Source of the DNA: Actinocatenispora thailandica
GTDB lineage: Bacteria > Actinomycetota > Actinomycetes > Mycobacteriales > Micromonosporaceae
Assembly (NCBI RefSeq): GCF_016865425.1
Contig: NZ_AP023355.1
Coordinates: 2,478,198-2,542,197, forward strand
Direction: 5' to 3'
Length of the DNA stretch: 64,000 nt
The position numbers and the translations under genes are program-made. Shown one piece after another: positions 9,449 through 18,669 of this stretch. Every line of letters begins with the position of its first letter. The first letter of the stretch is position 1. The notes below the pieces were generated by a model. That model was not told the DNA's origin. It did no database searches and worked only from the letters and a program-made list of their open reading frames with translations.

Positions 9449-10449
9449 CCGAGATCAAGCGCGCGGCGGTGCTCAGCGCCGGCTCGTGGGGTACCACGTT
9501 CGGCAAGGTGCTCGCCGACGCCGGCCGCGAGGTGCGCATCCTCGCCCGGCGGGCCGAGGTCGCCGAGGCGATCAACGACACCCACACCAACCCGGACTAC
9601 GTGCCCGAGGTACGGCTGCCGGATGCGGTCACCGCCACCACCGACCCGGCGACCGCGCTGGACGGCGTCGACCTGGTGGTGCTCGCCACGCCGAGCCAGG
9701 CGCTGCGCGACAACCTGGTCGCCTGGAAGCCGCTGCTGGATCCGGCGGCCAGCATCGTCAGCCTGGCCAAGGGCATCGAGCTGAACACCTCGCTGCGGAT
9801 GAGCGAGGTGATCGCCGAGGTCACCGGCATCCCGACCGATCAGGTCGTGGTGGTCACCGGCCCGAACCTGGCGCCGGAGATCGCGCACGGCCAGCCGACC
9901 GCGGCCGTGGTCGCCTGCACCGACCTGGCCCGCGCGGAGCTGGTGCAGCGGGCGGTCGCGGCACCGTACTTCCGGCCGTACACCAACACCGACGTGGTCG
10001 GGTGCGAGATCGGCGGCGCGGTCAAGAACGTCATCGCACTGGCCTACGGGATGGCCTCCGGGCTGGGACTCGGCGACAACACCAAGGCGACGCTGATCAC
10101 CCGGGGGCTGGCCGAGACCTCCCGGCTGGGGGAGCGGCTCGGCGCCGACCCGCGGACCTTCTCCGGCCTGGCCGGTCTCGGCGACCTGGTCGCCACCTGC
10201 TCGTCGCCGCTGTCGCGCAACCACCGGTTCGGCGAGTACCTCGGCCGAGGCGACAGCCTCGCCGCCGCGCAGCGCGCCACCCGGCAGACCGCCGAGGGCG
10301 TCAAGAGCTGCCGGTCGATCCGTGACCTGGCGCACCGGTACCGGGTGGAGATGCCGATCACCGAGCAGGTCGAGCGGGTCTGCTACGAGCAGGTGCCGCC
10401 GTCGGTGGCGGTGCGCGAGCTGATGAGCCGGGACATGAAGGCGGAGTGA
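9445..10449 (+). CDS. gpsA: NAD(P)H-dependent glycerol-3-phosphate dehydrogenase
   Basis: Reduces dihydroxyacetone phosphate to sn-glycerol-3-phosphate for phospholipid synthesis. 334 residues, a normal length. Landmarks are the N-terminal Rossmann fold, [23 protein letters not shown], the catalytic Lys in [13 protein letters not shown] and [12 protein letters not shown]. One oddity: the dinucleotide loop reads LSAGSWGTT, where relatives have LGAGSWGTT, so the first Gly of GxGxxG is Ser. The start overlaps the plsC-like stop, and the stop overlaps the next gene's start. Confidence 0.95.
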   Translation: MTEIKRAAVLSAGSWGTTFGKVLADAGREVRILARRAEVAEAINDTHTNPDYVPEVRLPDAVTATTDPATALDGVDLVVLATPSQALRDNLVAWKPLLDPAASIVSLAKGIELNTSLRMSEVIAEVTGIPTDQVVVVTGPNLAPEIAHGQPTAAVVACTDLARAELVQRAVAAPYFRPYTNTDVVGCEIGGAVKNVIALAYGMASGLGLGDNTKATLITRGLAETSRLGERLGADPRTFSGLAGLGDLVATCSSPLSRNHRFGEYLGRGDSLAAAQRATRQTAEGVKSCRSIRDLAHRYRVEMPITEQVERVCYEQVPPSVAVRELMSRDMKAE

Positions 10450-11603
10450 TGGGTACCTCCGGCGCGGTCGGGCCGGACCGGCCGGGCCCCGGCGAGCGGC
10501 GCGTGGCGGACCCGGCCGGCTACCGGGACGCGACCCGGGTGATACATGCCGGTGCGCCGGCGCCGACGCCCGGTGCGCCGTTTCGGGCCGGTCCGGTGCT
10601 GGCCGCGCCGTACCACCTCGCCGCCGAGGGGCCGACCGGCGCCGACGCGTACGGCCGGGCCGACAACCCGACCGTACGCGCGCTGGAGCAGGCGATCGGC
10701 ACGCTGGAGGGCGGCGAGGTCGTCGCCTTCGCCTCCGGGATGGCGGCCATCACCGGCCTGCTGTTCGCCACCCTCGGCGCGGGCGACACCCTGGTCCTGC
10801 CCTCCGACGGGTACTTCAAGGTCCGCGAGTTCGCCGACACGGTGCTGGCCGGGCGGGGCGTCGCGGTGCACCAGGTGCCGACACCGGGGCCGTACCGGCT
10901 CGCCGGGCACGCGCCGCGGCTGGTGCTGCTGGAGACGCCGGCGAATCCGGGGCTCGCGGTGTGTGACATCGCCGCCGTCGCGGCGATGTCCCGTGATGCC
11001 GGTGCACTGCTCGCGGTCGACAACACGACGGCTACGCCGTTGGGGCAGCGACCACTCGAACTCGGCGCGGACGTGGTCGTCGCCTCCGGTACCAAGGCGC
11101 TGACCGGCCACTCCGACCTGCTGCTCGGCTATGTTGCGACCGCCGACCCGGGCCTCGCCGACCGGCTGCGGGGCTGGCGGGCGATGACCGGGGCGATCTG
11201 CGGACCGTTCGAGGCGTGGCTCGCGCACCGGTCGCTGGCCACCCTGGAGCTGCGGCTGGGCCGGCAGGAGGCCAACGCCGCCGCGGTCGTGGAGTTCCTG
11301 TCCGGCCGGCCGGAGGTGACCGGGCTGCGCTGGCCGGGGCTGGACCCGATGGCCCGCCGGCAGCTGGCCCGGATGCCCGGTCTGGTCACGTTCGAGCTGC
11401 CCGACGAGGCGGCCGCGACGGCGTTCCTGCGGGCCACGAAGCTGGTCGCGAACGCCACCAGCTTCGGTGGCCTGCACTCCTCGGCCGACCGGCGCGCCCA
11501 GTTCGGCGACCCGGTCCCGGCCGGGCTGATCAGGCTGTCCGTCGGCTGCGAGGACCCGGCGGACCTGATCGAGGATCTGCGCGCCGGGCTCGCCGCCGGA
11601 TGA
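10446..11603 (+). CDS. Trans-sulfuration-family PLP enzyme (cystathionine gamma-lyase/synthase type)
   Basis: 385 residues of the Cys/Met-metabolism PLP family. [21 protein letters not shown] near the N-terminus is the family signature; [10 protein letters not shown] binds the cofactor phosphate; the PLP-binding Lys is in [21 protein letters not shown] lies near the C-terminus. Members cleave or form cystathionine, or act on methionine, in the cytoplasm; the exact reaction cannot be read from motifs. The start is either GTG 10446 or ATG 10449, both overlapping the gpsA stop. A histidine-kinase gene begins 12 nt after the stop. Confidence 0.88.
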   Translation: MMGTSGAVGPDRPGPGERRVADPAGYRDATRVIHAGAPAPTPGAPFRAGPVLAAPYHLAAEGPTGADAYGRADNPTVRALEQAIGTLEGGEVVAFASGMAAITGLLFATLGAGDTLVLPSDGYFKVREFADTVLAGRGVAVHQVPTPGPYRLAGHAPRLVLLETPANPGLAVCDIAAVAAMSRDAGALLAVDNTTATPLGQRPLELGADVVVASGTKALTGHSDLLLGYVATADPGLADRLRGWRAMTGAICGPFEAWLAHRSLATLELRLGRQEANAAAVVEFLSGRPEVTGLRWPGLDPMARRQLARMPGLVTFELPDEAAATAFLRATKLVANATSFGGLHSSADRRAQFGDPVPAGLIRLSVGCEDPADLIEDLRAGLAAG

Positions 11604-11615
11604 CACACTGCGTCG

Positions 11616-13307
11616 ATGACTTACTCGCCGGACGCGGGAGCCGGGCAGGGCTCGCCCGGCGGGCCGGCCGCCGACTCCAACCGCACCAGGCGTCGCGGGC
11701 GCTTCGTCGAGCTGCTGGTCGCGATGGTGGCGATCGCCGGCGAGCTGGACCTGTCGGTGGTGCTGCAACGGGTCGTCGACCTCGCCGCCGAACAGATCGG
11801 CGCCCGCTACGGCGCACTCGGGGTGCGCGGCACCGACGGCCGCCTGGAGCACTTCGTGTGGACCGGCATCGATGCCGAGCAGGCCGCCCGGATCGGCCCG
11901 TCCCCGGACGGGCACGGTCTGCTCGGCGAGCCGCGCCGCCGCTCGGCGCCACTGCGGATCGACGACGTCGGCCGGCACCCCGCCGCGGCGGGTTTCCCGC
12001 CGCACCATCCGCCGATGCGGTCGTTCGTCGGGGTGCCGATCGGCGACGGCCGCCGCACCCTGGGCAGCCTGTACCTCGCCGACCGGCGTGACGGGCGGCC
12101 GTTCGACTCCGACGACGAGAGCCTGCTCGCGTTGTTCGCCGCCGCGGCCTCGATCGCGTTGCTCAACGCCCGGCGGTACGAGACGAGCCGGGAGCAGGAG
12201 CGCTGGCTCGCGGCGAACTACCGGCTGACCCATCACCTGCTCGCCGGCACCGACCCGGACAGCCAGCTCACCACGATCATCCGCACCGCTCGCCGGTTGA
12301 CCGACGCCGACTTCGCCGTGGTTTTCCACGTCGACCAGACCCGCGAGCACATGGTCATCCGTACCGCCGACGGGGTCGAGGCGGAGAGCACGCTGGGCCG
12401 GGTACTGCCGATGGACGCGTCCCGGGCCGGTGACGTGTTCCGTTCCGGTACCCCGGTGGTGGTGGCGGACATGTGGGAGGACACCCGGCGGGCGCCCTGG
12501 CTGTCCGAGACACTGCCACCGGTCGGCCCGTGCGCCCTGGTACCGCTGGGGCTGGCCGACGACGCGCTCGGGGTGGTGATGGTCAGCCGGCTCCGCGGCC
12601 GGTCACCGTTCCCGGCGGTGGCGTTGCGGATGCTGGAGACGTTCGCCAGCCAGGCGGCGGTGGCGCTGCGGCTGGCCCGGGAGCGCACCTGGCGCGAGCA
12701 GGTCGCGCTGTACGCGGACCGCGAACGCATCGCGCACGACCTGCACGACCAGGTGATCCAGCGGGTGTTCGCGACCGGCATGCTGCTGCAGGGCACCGCC
12801 CGGATGGTGGTGCTGCCGGAGGTGCAGGAGCGGCTGCTGCGCGCGGTCGGTGACCTGGACGAGACGGTGCGCCAGATCCGCGCCACGATCTACCAGCTGG
12901 AGGAGCCGCCGGCCGGCACCGTGGAGGACGTCCGGTCGGCCCTGCTGTCGGTCACCGACCAGGCCGCCGACGCCCTGGGGTTCGCACCGATCGTGCGGTT
13001 CGATCTCAGCCCGGACGTCGAACTGCCGGTCCGGCTGCGCGAGCACCTCGTCGCCGCGGTCCGCGAGTTGCTCGCCAACGTCGCCCGGCACGCGCGGGCC
13101 GGCCGCGCCGACGTGGAGCTGGCGGTCGGCGCCGGTCGGCTGGCTCTGACCGTGGCCGACAACGGTGTCGGGCTGCCGGCCGGTGGCCGCCGCAGTGGCC
13201 TGCGCAACCTCGCGGAGCGGGCGCTGTCGCTGGGCGGCGAGATGACCGCCGCGGCCCGGGCCGACGGCGGCACCGTCGTGGTCTGGCAGGTCCCGCTGCA
13301 CGCCTAG
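11616..13307 (+). CDS. GAF-GAF sensor histidine kinase (DevS/DosS type)
   Basis: 563 residues, cytoplasmic, with no membrane segment. Two GAF domains (about residues 40-190 and 205-365) precede a HisKA_3 dimerisation domain whose phospho-acceptor is His in ERIAHDLHDQVIQRVF (near residue 377). An HATPase domain follows, with the N-box in ELLANVARHA and NGVGLPAGG. This order matches mycobacterial DevS/DosT, which sense oxygen, NO or redox through haem in the first GAF; whether haem binds here cannot be told by eye. The likely partner is the convergent DevR-like regulator just downstream. It starts 12 nt after the PLP-enzyme gene. Confidence 0.88.
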   Translation: MTYSPDAGAGQGSPGGPAADSNRTRRRGRFVELLVAMVAIAGELDLSVVLQRVVDLAAEQIGARYGALGVRGTDGRLEHFVWTGIDAEQAARIGPSPDGHGLLGEPRRRSAPLRIDDVGRHPAAAGFPPHHPPMRSFVGVPIGDGRRTLGSLYLADRRDGRPFDSDDESLLALFAAAASIALLNARRYETSREQERWLAANYRLTHHLLAGTDPDSQLTTIIRTARRLTDADFAVVFHVDQTREHMVIRTADGVEAESTLGRVLPMDASRAGDVFRSGTPVVVADMWEDTRRAPWLSETLPPVGPCALVPLGLADDALGVVMVSRLRGRSPFPAVALRMLETFASQAAVALRLARERTWREQVALYADRERIAHDLHDQVIQRVFATGMLLQGTARMVVLPEVQERLLRAVGDLDETVRQIRATIYQLEEPPAGTVEDVRSALLSVTDQAADALGFAPIVRFDLSPDVELPVRLREHLVAAVRELLANVARHARAGRADVELAVGAGRLALTVADNGVGLPAGGRRSGLRNLAERALSLGGEMTAAARADGGTVVVWQVPLHA

Positions 13308-13335
13308 GGCACGCCCTGGCCCATCCGCGCGGGCC

Positions 13336-13977
13336 TCACCGTTCCGGCCGGGGCCAGATCCGGGTGGCGAGCACCGCGGCCTGGGTGCGGCGGTTGAGCC
13401 CGAGCTTGGTGAACACGTTCGAGACGTAGTTCTTGACCGTCTTCTCGGCGAGGAACAGCCGTTCACCGATCTGCCGGTTGGTCAGCCCGTCACCGATCAG
13501 CCGCAGGATGTTGCGTTCCTGCGCGGTCAGCTCGGCCAGCGGATCGTCCGGGTCCGCGCGGCGCCGCATCGCCTCCATCAGCGCGCCGGCGGCCGTCGGG
13601 TCCAGCAGCGAGCCCCCGCCGGCGACGGTACGCACCGCGTCGACCAGGTCGTTGCCGAGGATGTCCTTGAGCACGTACCCGGACGCGCCGGCGAGCACCG
13701 CGCGCACCAGCGCGTCGTCGTCGTTGTACGAGGTGAGGATCAGACACCGCAGGTCCGCCAGCTGGCTGCGCAGCTCGCGGCAGACCTCGACGCCGTCTCC
13801 GTCGGGCAGCCGCACGTCCAGGATCGCCACGTCCGGGCGCACTGCCGGTACCCGGTCCAGCGCCTGCCGCGCGGTGCCGGCCTCGCCGGCGATCTCGACA
13901 TCGGGTTCGCCGGCGAGCAGATCGATCAGACCGCGCCGGACGAGCTCGTGGTCGTCAAGCAGGAAAACCCGGATCAC
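13336..13977 (-). CDS. NarL/FixJ-family response regulator (DevR/DosR-like)
   Basis: 213 residues. The receiver domain has the acidic pair in [13 protein letters not shown], the phospho-acceptor Asp in [13 protein letters not shown], Thr in LILTSYND and Lys in GYVLKDILG. The C-terminal LuxR helix-turn-helix has [22 protein letters not shown] and [17 protein letters not shown]. The KTVKNYVSN recognition helix is the same type as in M. tuberculosis DosR, which binds GGGACT-type palindromes. It overlaps the universal-stress gene upstream by ATGA and is therefore co-translated with it. The partner kinase is probably the convergent GAF kinase. Confidence 0.92.
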   Translation of the reverse strand: MIRVFLLDDHELVRRGLIDLLAGEPDVEIAGEAGTARQALDRVPAVRPDVAILDVRLPDGDGVEVCRELRSQLADLRCLILTSYNDDDALVRAVLAGASGYVLKDILGNDLVDAVRTVAGGGSLLDPTAAGALMEAMRRRADPDDPLAELTAQERNILRLIGDGLTNRQIGERLFLAEKTVKNYVSNVFTKLGLNRRTQAAVLATRIWPRPER

Positions 13978-14537
13978 ACGGTCAGGGTACGGGCAGTGCC
14001 CGCCGGGGCTGCCACGGTGTGCCGGCCGGCCGCACCCGGCGCCGCGGCGCCGGTGGCCGGACCGACGCCGGGATCGGTCGCGTCCGTGCCGGTCTGCCCG
14101 GTCGATCCTGCCTCGTCCGGTTCGTGCGGGACATCCGCCGCCGGCACCACCACGACCGGTACCGAGGCGGTCCGGGCCACCGAGATCGCGGTGGAGCCGA
14201 GGATGCGGCCGAGCAGCCCGGAGTGGCCGCGGGAGCCGACGACGATCAGGTCCGCGTCCCGGGCCGCGCCGAGCAGTGCCTGGTGGGGCGGCGCCGCGAC
14301 GATCCGCTCGGCCACCGGCACCGGGGGCTCGGCGCCGAGGCCGGCCCGTACCGAGGCGGCCAGCACGGCGCGCTCGGCGGCCAGCTGTGCGGTCGGTTCG
14401 CCGCCGCCGATCGCCCGGACCGCGAGCAGTCCGCCCGCCCGCCGGGACGCCTCCGAGGCAGCCCAGCGCAGCGCGGCGATCGAGGTGGTCGATCCGTCCA
14501 CGCCGACCACGATCAGACCGTTACCGGACGCAGCCAT
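13974..14537 (-). CDS. Universal stress protein (UspA family)
   Basis: 187 residues. A single Usp domain starts [19 protein letters not shown] and ends with the ATP-binding signature [17 protein letters not shown] then VPVVVVPA (near residue 135). About 45 Ala/Gly/Thr-rich residues follow as a disordered tail. In mycobacteria, Usp genes belong to the DosR dormancy regulon; here the gene is co-transcribed with the DevR-like regulator. The start is the ATG after GAGG. A DevR-box-like palindrome lies about 105 bp upstream. Confidence 0.88.
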   Translation of the reverse strand: MAASGNGLIVVGVDGSTTSIAALRWAASEASRRAGGLLAVRAIGGGEPTAQLAAERAVLAASVRAGLGAEPPVPVAERIVAAPPHQALLGAARDADLIVVGSRGHSGLLGRILGSTAISVARTASVPVVVVPAADVPHEPDEAGSTGQTGTDATDPGVGPATGAAAPGAAGRHTVAAPAGTARTLTV

Positions 14538-14640
14538 GGTGACGACCTCCTCGGCCCGAACGGCGAGCCCGACGGCGACAACGGTCTCCAGTCAACAATC
14601 GGGCACCGGTGCCGTACCAGGTGCCAACGGTCACCGTGAC

Positions 14641-14656
14641 CGGGACCTTGGTCCCG
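14641..14656. promoter_or_regulatory. DevR/DosR-box-like palindrome
   Basis: CGGGACCTTGGTCCCG is a near-perfect palindrome with the GGGAC...GTCCC half-sites of the published DosR consensus (GGGACT-WW-AGTCCC). It lies between the divergent usp-devR operon and ddl, 104 bp before the usp start. Binding by the DevR-like regulator encoded here is inferred from the motif. Confidence 0.6.
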
Positions 14657-14735
14657 CGGCGACGGGCGGTCACCGGCGCGCCCCGAGACGGTGGTATCGC
14701 CCGATGCGTCGCTGCCACGGCGAGCACGTCGAGTA

Positions 14736-15845
14736 ATGTCCGGGGGCGTGACTACGCCACGCAGACCACGCGTCGCCGTCGTGTTCGGCGGTCGCAGCAG
14801 CGAGCATGCCGTGTCCGCGGTCAGCGCCGGCAGCGTGCTGTCCGCGATCGACCCGGACGAGTTCGAGGTGGTGCCGGTCGGCATCACCCGGCAGGGCCGT
14901 TGGCTGCTCACCGACGGCGATCCGAGCGAGCTGGCGATCCGCGGCCGGCAGTTCCCGGAGATCACCGATGGCGCGGGTACCGAGGTGGCGTTGCCGGCCG
15001 GTTCCGGCGGCCGGATCGTGGCGCTGGACCCGGCGCAGGGCGCCGCGGCGCTGGCGGACGTCGACGTGGTGCTGCCGGTGCTGCACGGCGCGTACGGCGA
15101 GGACGGCACCATCCAGGGGCTGCTGGAGATGGCCGGCCTGCCCTACGTCGGCGCCGGCGTGTTCGCCTCGGCGGCCTGCATGGACAAGGAGTTCACCAAG
15201 AAGCTGATGGCCGCCGACGGGCTGCCGGTCGGGGAGTACGCGGTGTTGCGGACCGGCCAGTCGCTGACCGAGGCCGACATGGCCAGGCTGGGCCTGCCGG
15301 TGTTCGTCAAGCCGTCCCGGGCCGGCTCCTCGGTCGGTATCACCCGGGTCGACGACTGGGCGCAGCTGCCGGCGGCGGTGGCCACCGCCCGGGAGATCGA
15401 CTCGAAGGTTCTGGTGGAGGCGGCGTTCACCGGCGTCCGCGAGATCGAGTGCGGTGTCCTGGAGGGCGAGTACGGCGGGGAGCCGGAGGCGAGCCTGCCC
15501 GCCGAGGTGCACATCGACTCCCGGCACAGCTGGTACGACCTGGAGGCGAAGTACCTCGACGAGCCGGAGCTGGACATCCCGCCGCGGCTGCCGGAGCACG
15601 TCGTCGACGAGATCCGCCGTACCGCGTGCCGGGCGTTCACCGCCCTGGACTGCGCCGGGCTGGCCCGGGTCGACTTCTTCGTCACACCCGAGCTGGACGT
15701 GGTGGTCAACGAGATCAACACGATGCCGGGGTTCACCGCGGCGTCGGCGTTCCCGAAGATGTGGGCCAGAAGCGGCCTGGACTATCCGAAGCTGGTCTCA
15801 AGGCTGATCCGTACCGCCCTGCACCGCCGCGCCGAGCACGGCTGA
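14736..15845 (+). CDS. ddl: D-alanine-D-alanine ligase
   Basis: ATP-grasp ligase forming the D-Ala-D-Ala dipeptide for peptidoglycan. About 369 residues. Landmarks: [15 protein letters not shown] at the N-terminus, [13 protein letters not shown], the ATP-grasp lid region [26 protein letters not shown] and the metal site [24 protein letters not shown] give ATG 14736; a GTG at 14748 ([12 protein letters not shown]) is nearly as good and would give 365 residues. It is convergent with the DUF3515 gene. Confidence 0.96.
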   Translation: MSGGVTTPRRPRVAVVFGGRSSEHAVSAVSAGSVLSAIDPDEFEVVPVGITRQGRWLLTDGDPSELAIRGRQFPEITDGAGTEVALPAGSGGRIVALDPAQGAAALADVDVVLPVLHGAYGEDGTIQGLLEMAGLPYVGAGVFASAACMDKEFTKKLMAADGLPVGEYAVLRTGQSLTEADMARLGLPVFVKPSRAGSSVGITRVDDWAQLPAAVATAREIDSKVLVEAAFTGVREIECGVLEGEYGGEPEASLPAEVHIDSRHSWYDLEAKYLDEPELDIPPRLPEHVVDEIRRTACRAFTALDCAGLARVDFFVTPELDVVVNEINTMPGFTAASAFPKMWARSGLDYPKLVSRLIRTALHRRAEHG

Positions 15846-15915
15846 CCGCGGCGGTCCGGAGCTCGCCGGTGACATCCCGCCGGCGCGACGCAGGCGGCAG
15901 CCGAACGGCGCCGGG

Positions 15916-16490
15916 TCAGTGACAGCCGGACGGAGCCGTGTCCGACGACGGCACCGAGCCGGCGATCGGGTCGGAGAACTCCGCCGCCCACTGCCCGGCC
16001 CCGAGTACGACGCGGGGACCGTGATCGCCACCGGCACGGTGCGGTCGACGGTGGTCCACACGCTCGATCCGTCCGACTGCTTGGCGGCCAGGTAGCAGAC
16101 GCCGGACAGCTGGTAGACGGTGGCGGTCTCGGCCACCTTCGGCGCGGCGACGCCGCAGGCCACCCGCAGCGCCGGCTGGCCGTACGCGGCGTTCTGCTCG
16201 GCGCCGTCCGACACCGGGCGCCGTCGGGCGGACCGGACGGTGCCCGGCAGCTGGGCGATCAGCCCCCGGCAGACGGTGGCCGGGGTGGCCGCGAGGGACG
16301 GCGCCGGCATCCGCACCGTGGTGGTCGGCTGGGGGCTCGCCGAACCGGCCGCCTGCTTGCCCCCGTTGCCGCCGCCGAGCCCGCCGAGCAGCCAGAACGC
16401 GAGCGCCCCGGCGATCAGGGCGAGCGGCAGGGCGATCAGCGTCGCGGTCCGTGCCGCGGCGCGGGAGTCGGCGTCGGCCACCGAGGACAC
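15916..16490 (-). CDS. DUF3515 membrane-anchored protein, frameshifted near the C-terminus
   Basis: About 191 residues after repair. One N-terminal transmembrane helix (residues 18-40, LIALPLALIAGALAFWLLGG) is followed by a Pro/Thr linker and an extracellular domain with paired Cys (ATVCRGLI, RVACGV, SGVCYL). DUF3515 proteins sit between ddl and thiL in many actinobacteria; their function is unknown. As read, the frame turns to Arg-rich nonsense after VPASYSGPG and runs to 15798, overlapping ddl. Adding one G at the CCC run at 15994-15996 restores GQWAAEFSDPI and a stop at 15916. Confidence 0.75.
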
Positions 16491-16568
16491 CTCCGGCGAA
16501 AGCTCGGGTGGATTCGGGTGCAGATTCTGCCCGCCCGCCCGGGGGCCGCCGCGATCGGCCCGGCGCGG

Positions 16569-16802
16569 CTAGAGATGCACCACCGGGCAGGTCAGGGTCC
16601 GGGTGATGCCCTCGACCGACTGGACCTTGCTGACGACGGCCTTGCCGAGCTCGTCGACGGTGTGCTTCTCGGCGAGCGCGATCACGTCGTACGGCCCGGT
16701 GACCGAGTCGACCCGGACCACGCCGTCGACGCCGCCGATCGCGGTCGCCACGTCGTGCGTCTTGCCGACCTCGGTCTGGATGAGGATGTACGCCTGGACC
16801 AC
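16569..16802 (-). CDS. Stand-alone Lrp/AsnC ligand-binding (RAM) domain protein
   Basis: 77 residues that form only the alpha/beta RAM domain of Lrp/AsnC regulators, with no helix-turn-helix. It begins VVQAYILIQTEVGKTHDVA and contains DSVTGPYDVIALAE. Stand-alone domains of this kind oligomerise and may bind amino acids; their targets are mostly unknown. The GTG start at 16802 is preceded by GGAGGAAGG; the upstream open frame has no family likeness. Neighbours ddl, DUF3515 and thiL are its usual actinobacterial setting. Confidence 0.85.
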   Translation of the reverse strand: MVQAYILIQTEVGKTHDVATAIGGVDGVVRVDSVTGPYDVIALAEKHTVDELGKAVVSKVQSVEGITRTLTCPVVHL

Positions 16803-16984
16803 GACGGGTGCCCTTCCTCCGACGGAACTGCCGGCCGAAAAGAACGTACCGTACGGTGCGCGCACCGTGTCGACCTCCGTACCGCCTGGGTTGGCCGCGA
16901 GTGGCAGGATGCGAGCAAGCCGACGACAGCGGCCGACAGCGGCGGCGGCGCGCATCCACCGCCGGCGATCGGAGGAGCCCTGCA

Positions 16985-17923
16985 GTGACGGTTGCCGAGA
17001 TGGGGGAATTCGGCCTGATCGAGCGGGTCACCGCGCGCCTGGCGCCGGGCCCGACCTGCCTGCTCGGCCCCGGCGACGACGCGGCCGTGGTGACCACCTC
17101 CGACAACCGGGTGGTGGTCAGTACCGACGTGCTGGTCGACGGCCGGCACTTCCGCCGCGACTGGTCCTCGGCGACAGACGTCGGGCACCGCGCGGCCGGT
17201 GCCAACCTGGCCGACATCGCCGCGATGGGCGCCACCCCGACCGCGCTGGTGGTCGGGCTGTCTGCGCCGCCGGAGCTGCCGGTGGAGTGGGCCGAGCAGC
17301 TCGCCGACGGGCTCGCCGCGGAGGCGGCGCTGGTCGGTGCGAGCGTGGTCGGCGGTGACATGGTGGCCAGCCCCACGCTGACCGTCTCGGTGACCGCGCT
17401 GGGTGACCTGCGCGGGGTCGCGCCGGTGACCCGGTCCGGTGCGCAGCCCGGCGACCAGGTGGCGCTGGCCGGCCGGCTCGGCTGGGCGGCGGCCGGTTTC
17501 ACCGTGCTGTCCCGCGGGTTCCGGTCGCCGCGGGCGCTGGTGGACGCGCACCGCCGGCCGCTCGTGCCGTACCAGTGCGGTCCGGTCGCGGCCCGGCAGG
17601 GCGCCACCGCGATGATCGACGTCTCGGACGGGCTGCTCGCCGACCTGGGCCACGTCGCCGACGCCAGCGGCGTCGCGATCGACGTCCGGCGGGAGCGGTT
17701 CGAGCTGCCGGAGCAGATGGTGGACGCGGCCCGGGCGCTCGGCGTCGACCCGTACGAGTGGGTGCTGACCGGCGGCGAGGACCACGCGCTGGTGGCGACG
17801 TTCCCGGCCGGCAGCGTGCTGACCGCCGACTGGCGGGTGATCGGTGCCGTCACCGCGGGCAGCGGCTTGACCGTCGACGGTGAACCGTTCACCGGCCGCG
17901 GCGGCTGGGACCACTTCCGCTGA
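16985..17923 (+). CDS. thiL: Thiamine-monophosphate kinase
   Basis: Phosphorylates thiamine monophosphate to the diphosphate cofactor. 312 residues, AIR-synthase fold. The ATP/Mg loop LLGPGDDAAVV lies near residue 25; STDVLVDGRHFRRDW, GANLADIAAMGA, IDVSDGLLADL and TGGEDHALVAT follow in family order. The GTG at 16985 follows GGAGGAG by 7 nt. In many actinobacteria thiL is followed by rpmB and a DAK-type gene before recG; here a GNAT gene and a membrane protein occupy that place. Confidence 0.95.
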   Translation: MTVAEMGEFGLIERVTARLAPGPTCLLGPGDDAAVVTTSDNRVVVSTDVLVDGRHFRRDWSSATDVGHRAAGANLADIAAMGATPTALVVGLSAPPELPVEWAEQLADGLAAEAALVGASVVGGDMVASPTLTVSVTALGDLRGVAPVTRSGAQPGDQVALAGRLGWAAAGFTVLSRGFRSPRALVDAHRRPLVPYQCGPVAARQGATAMIDVSDGLLADLGHVADASGVAIDVRRERFELPEQMVDAARALGVDPYEWVLTGGEDHALVATFPAGSVLTADWRVIGAVTAGSGLTVDGEPFTGRGGWDHFR

Positions 17924-17991
17924 CCGGCGGCGCTCGTCACGTTGGCCGAATCCGCTCGCCGAACGCGCCGGGGTGCTGCTGGAATGGCGGG

Positions 17992-18474
17992 GTGACGATC
18001 GACGACATCACCACCGCGGCGCTGCACATCGAGCGGGTCGGCTTCACCGAGCCGGTGGCCCGGCAACTGGTGGCGCAGGCGCTGGCCGACCTGGGCTCCC
18101 GGTACGGCGGGGAGGGCGACGAGACGCCCGTCGATCCGGCCGACTTCGCCGCGCCGAACGGCGCGTTCCTGGTCGCCTACCGGGGCGAGACGCCGGTCGG
18201 GTGCGGTGCCTGGCGCTCGCACGGGGACGGCACCGCGGAGCTGAAGCGGATGTACACCGTGCCGGCGGCGCGCGGCACCGGGGTGGCGACCGCGGTACTG
18301 GCCGCGGTCGAGGCGGACGCCCGCCGCGCCGGCCGAACCCGGATCATCCTGGAGACCGGCGGTAAGCAGCCGGAGGCGATCGCGCTGTACGGCAAGCTCG
18401 GCTACCGGCGGATCCCGAACTACGGCTACTACGCCGACGAGCCGGACTGCCTGTCCTTCGCCCGCGATCTCTAG
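17992..18474 (+). CDS. GNAT-family N-acetyltransferase
   Basis: 160 residues with a single GNAT domain. The acetyl-CoA loop is PAARGTGVATAVLAAVE (consensus Q/RxxGxG/A), preceded by ELKRMYTV; the C-terminal strand-helix is AIALYGKLGYRRIPNYG. The acceptor substrate is unknown. The start is the GTG after GGCGGG. Same strand as thiL, about 70 nt downstream, possibly one transcript. Confidence 0.85.
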   Translation: MTIDDITTAALHIERVGFTEPVARQLVAQALADLGSRYGGEGDETPVDPADFAAPNGAFLVAYRGETPVGCGAWRSHGDGTAELKRMYTVPAARGTGVATAVLAAVEADARRAGRTRIILETGGKQPEAIALYGKLGYRRIPNYGYYADEPDCLSFARDL

Positions 18475-18669
18475 CTTGGGCGCGGCCTGCCGCCGGGGAC
18501 GGCCCGGACCGCGTTCCGCATCCCGCCTCCGCGATCCGTCGCCGTGGTCCGGTCGGCAGAACCGGCCACTGGCCGGCGGCGATGTCACCCGATGTGCACC
18601 CGTTTGCGCGCACCGTGGTAACTGGACCTCACCGGCGTCCTGTTGGGCGCGACCGCTTACCCTCCGGTC

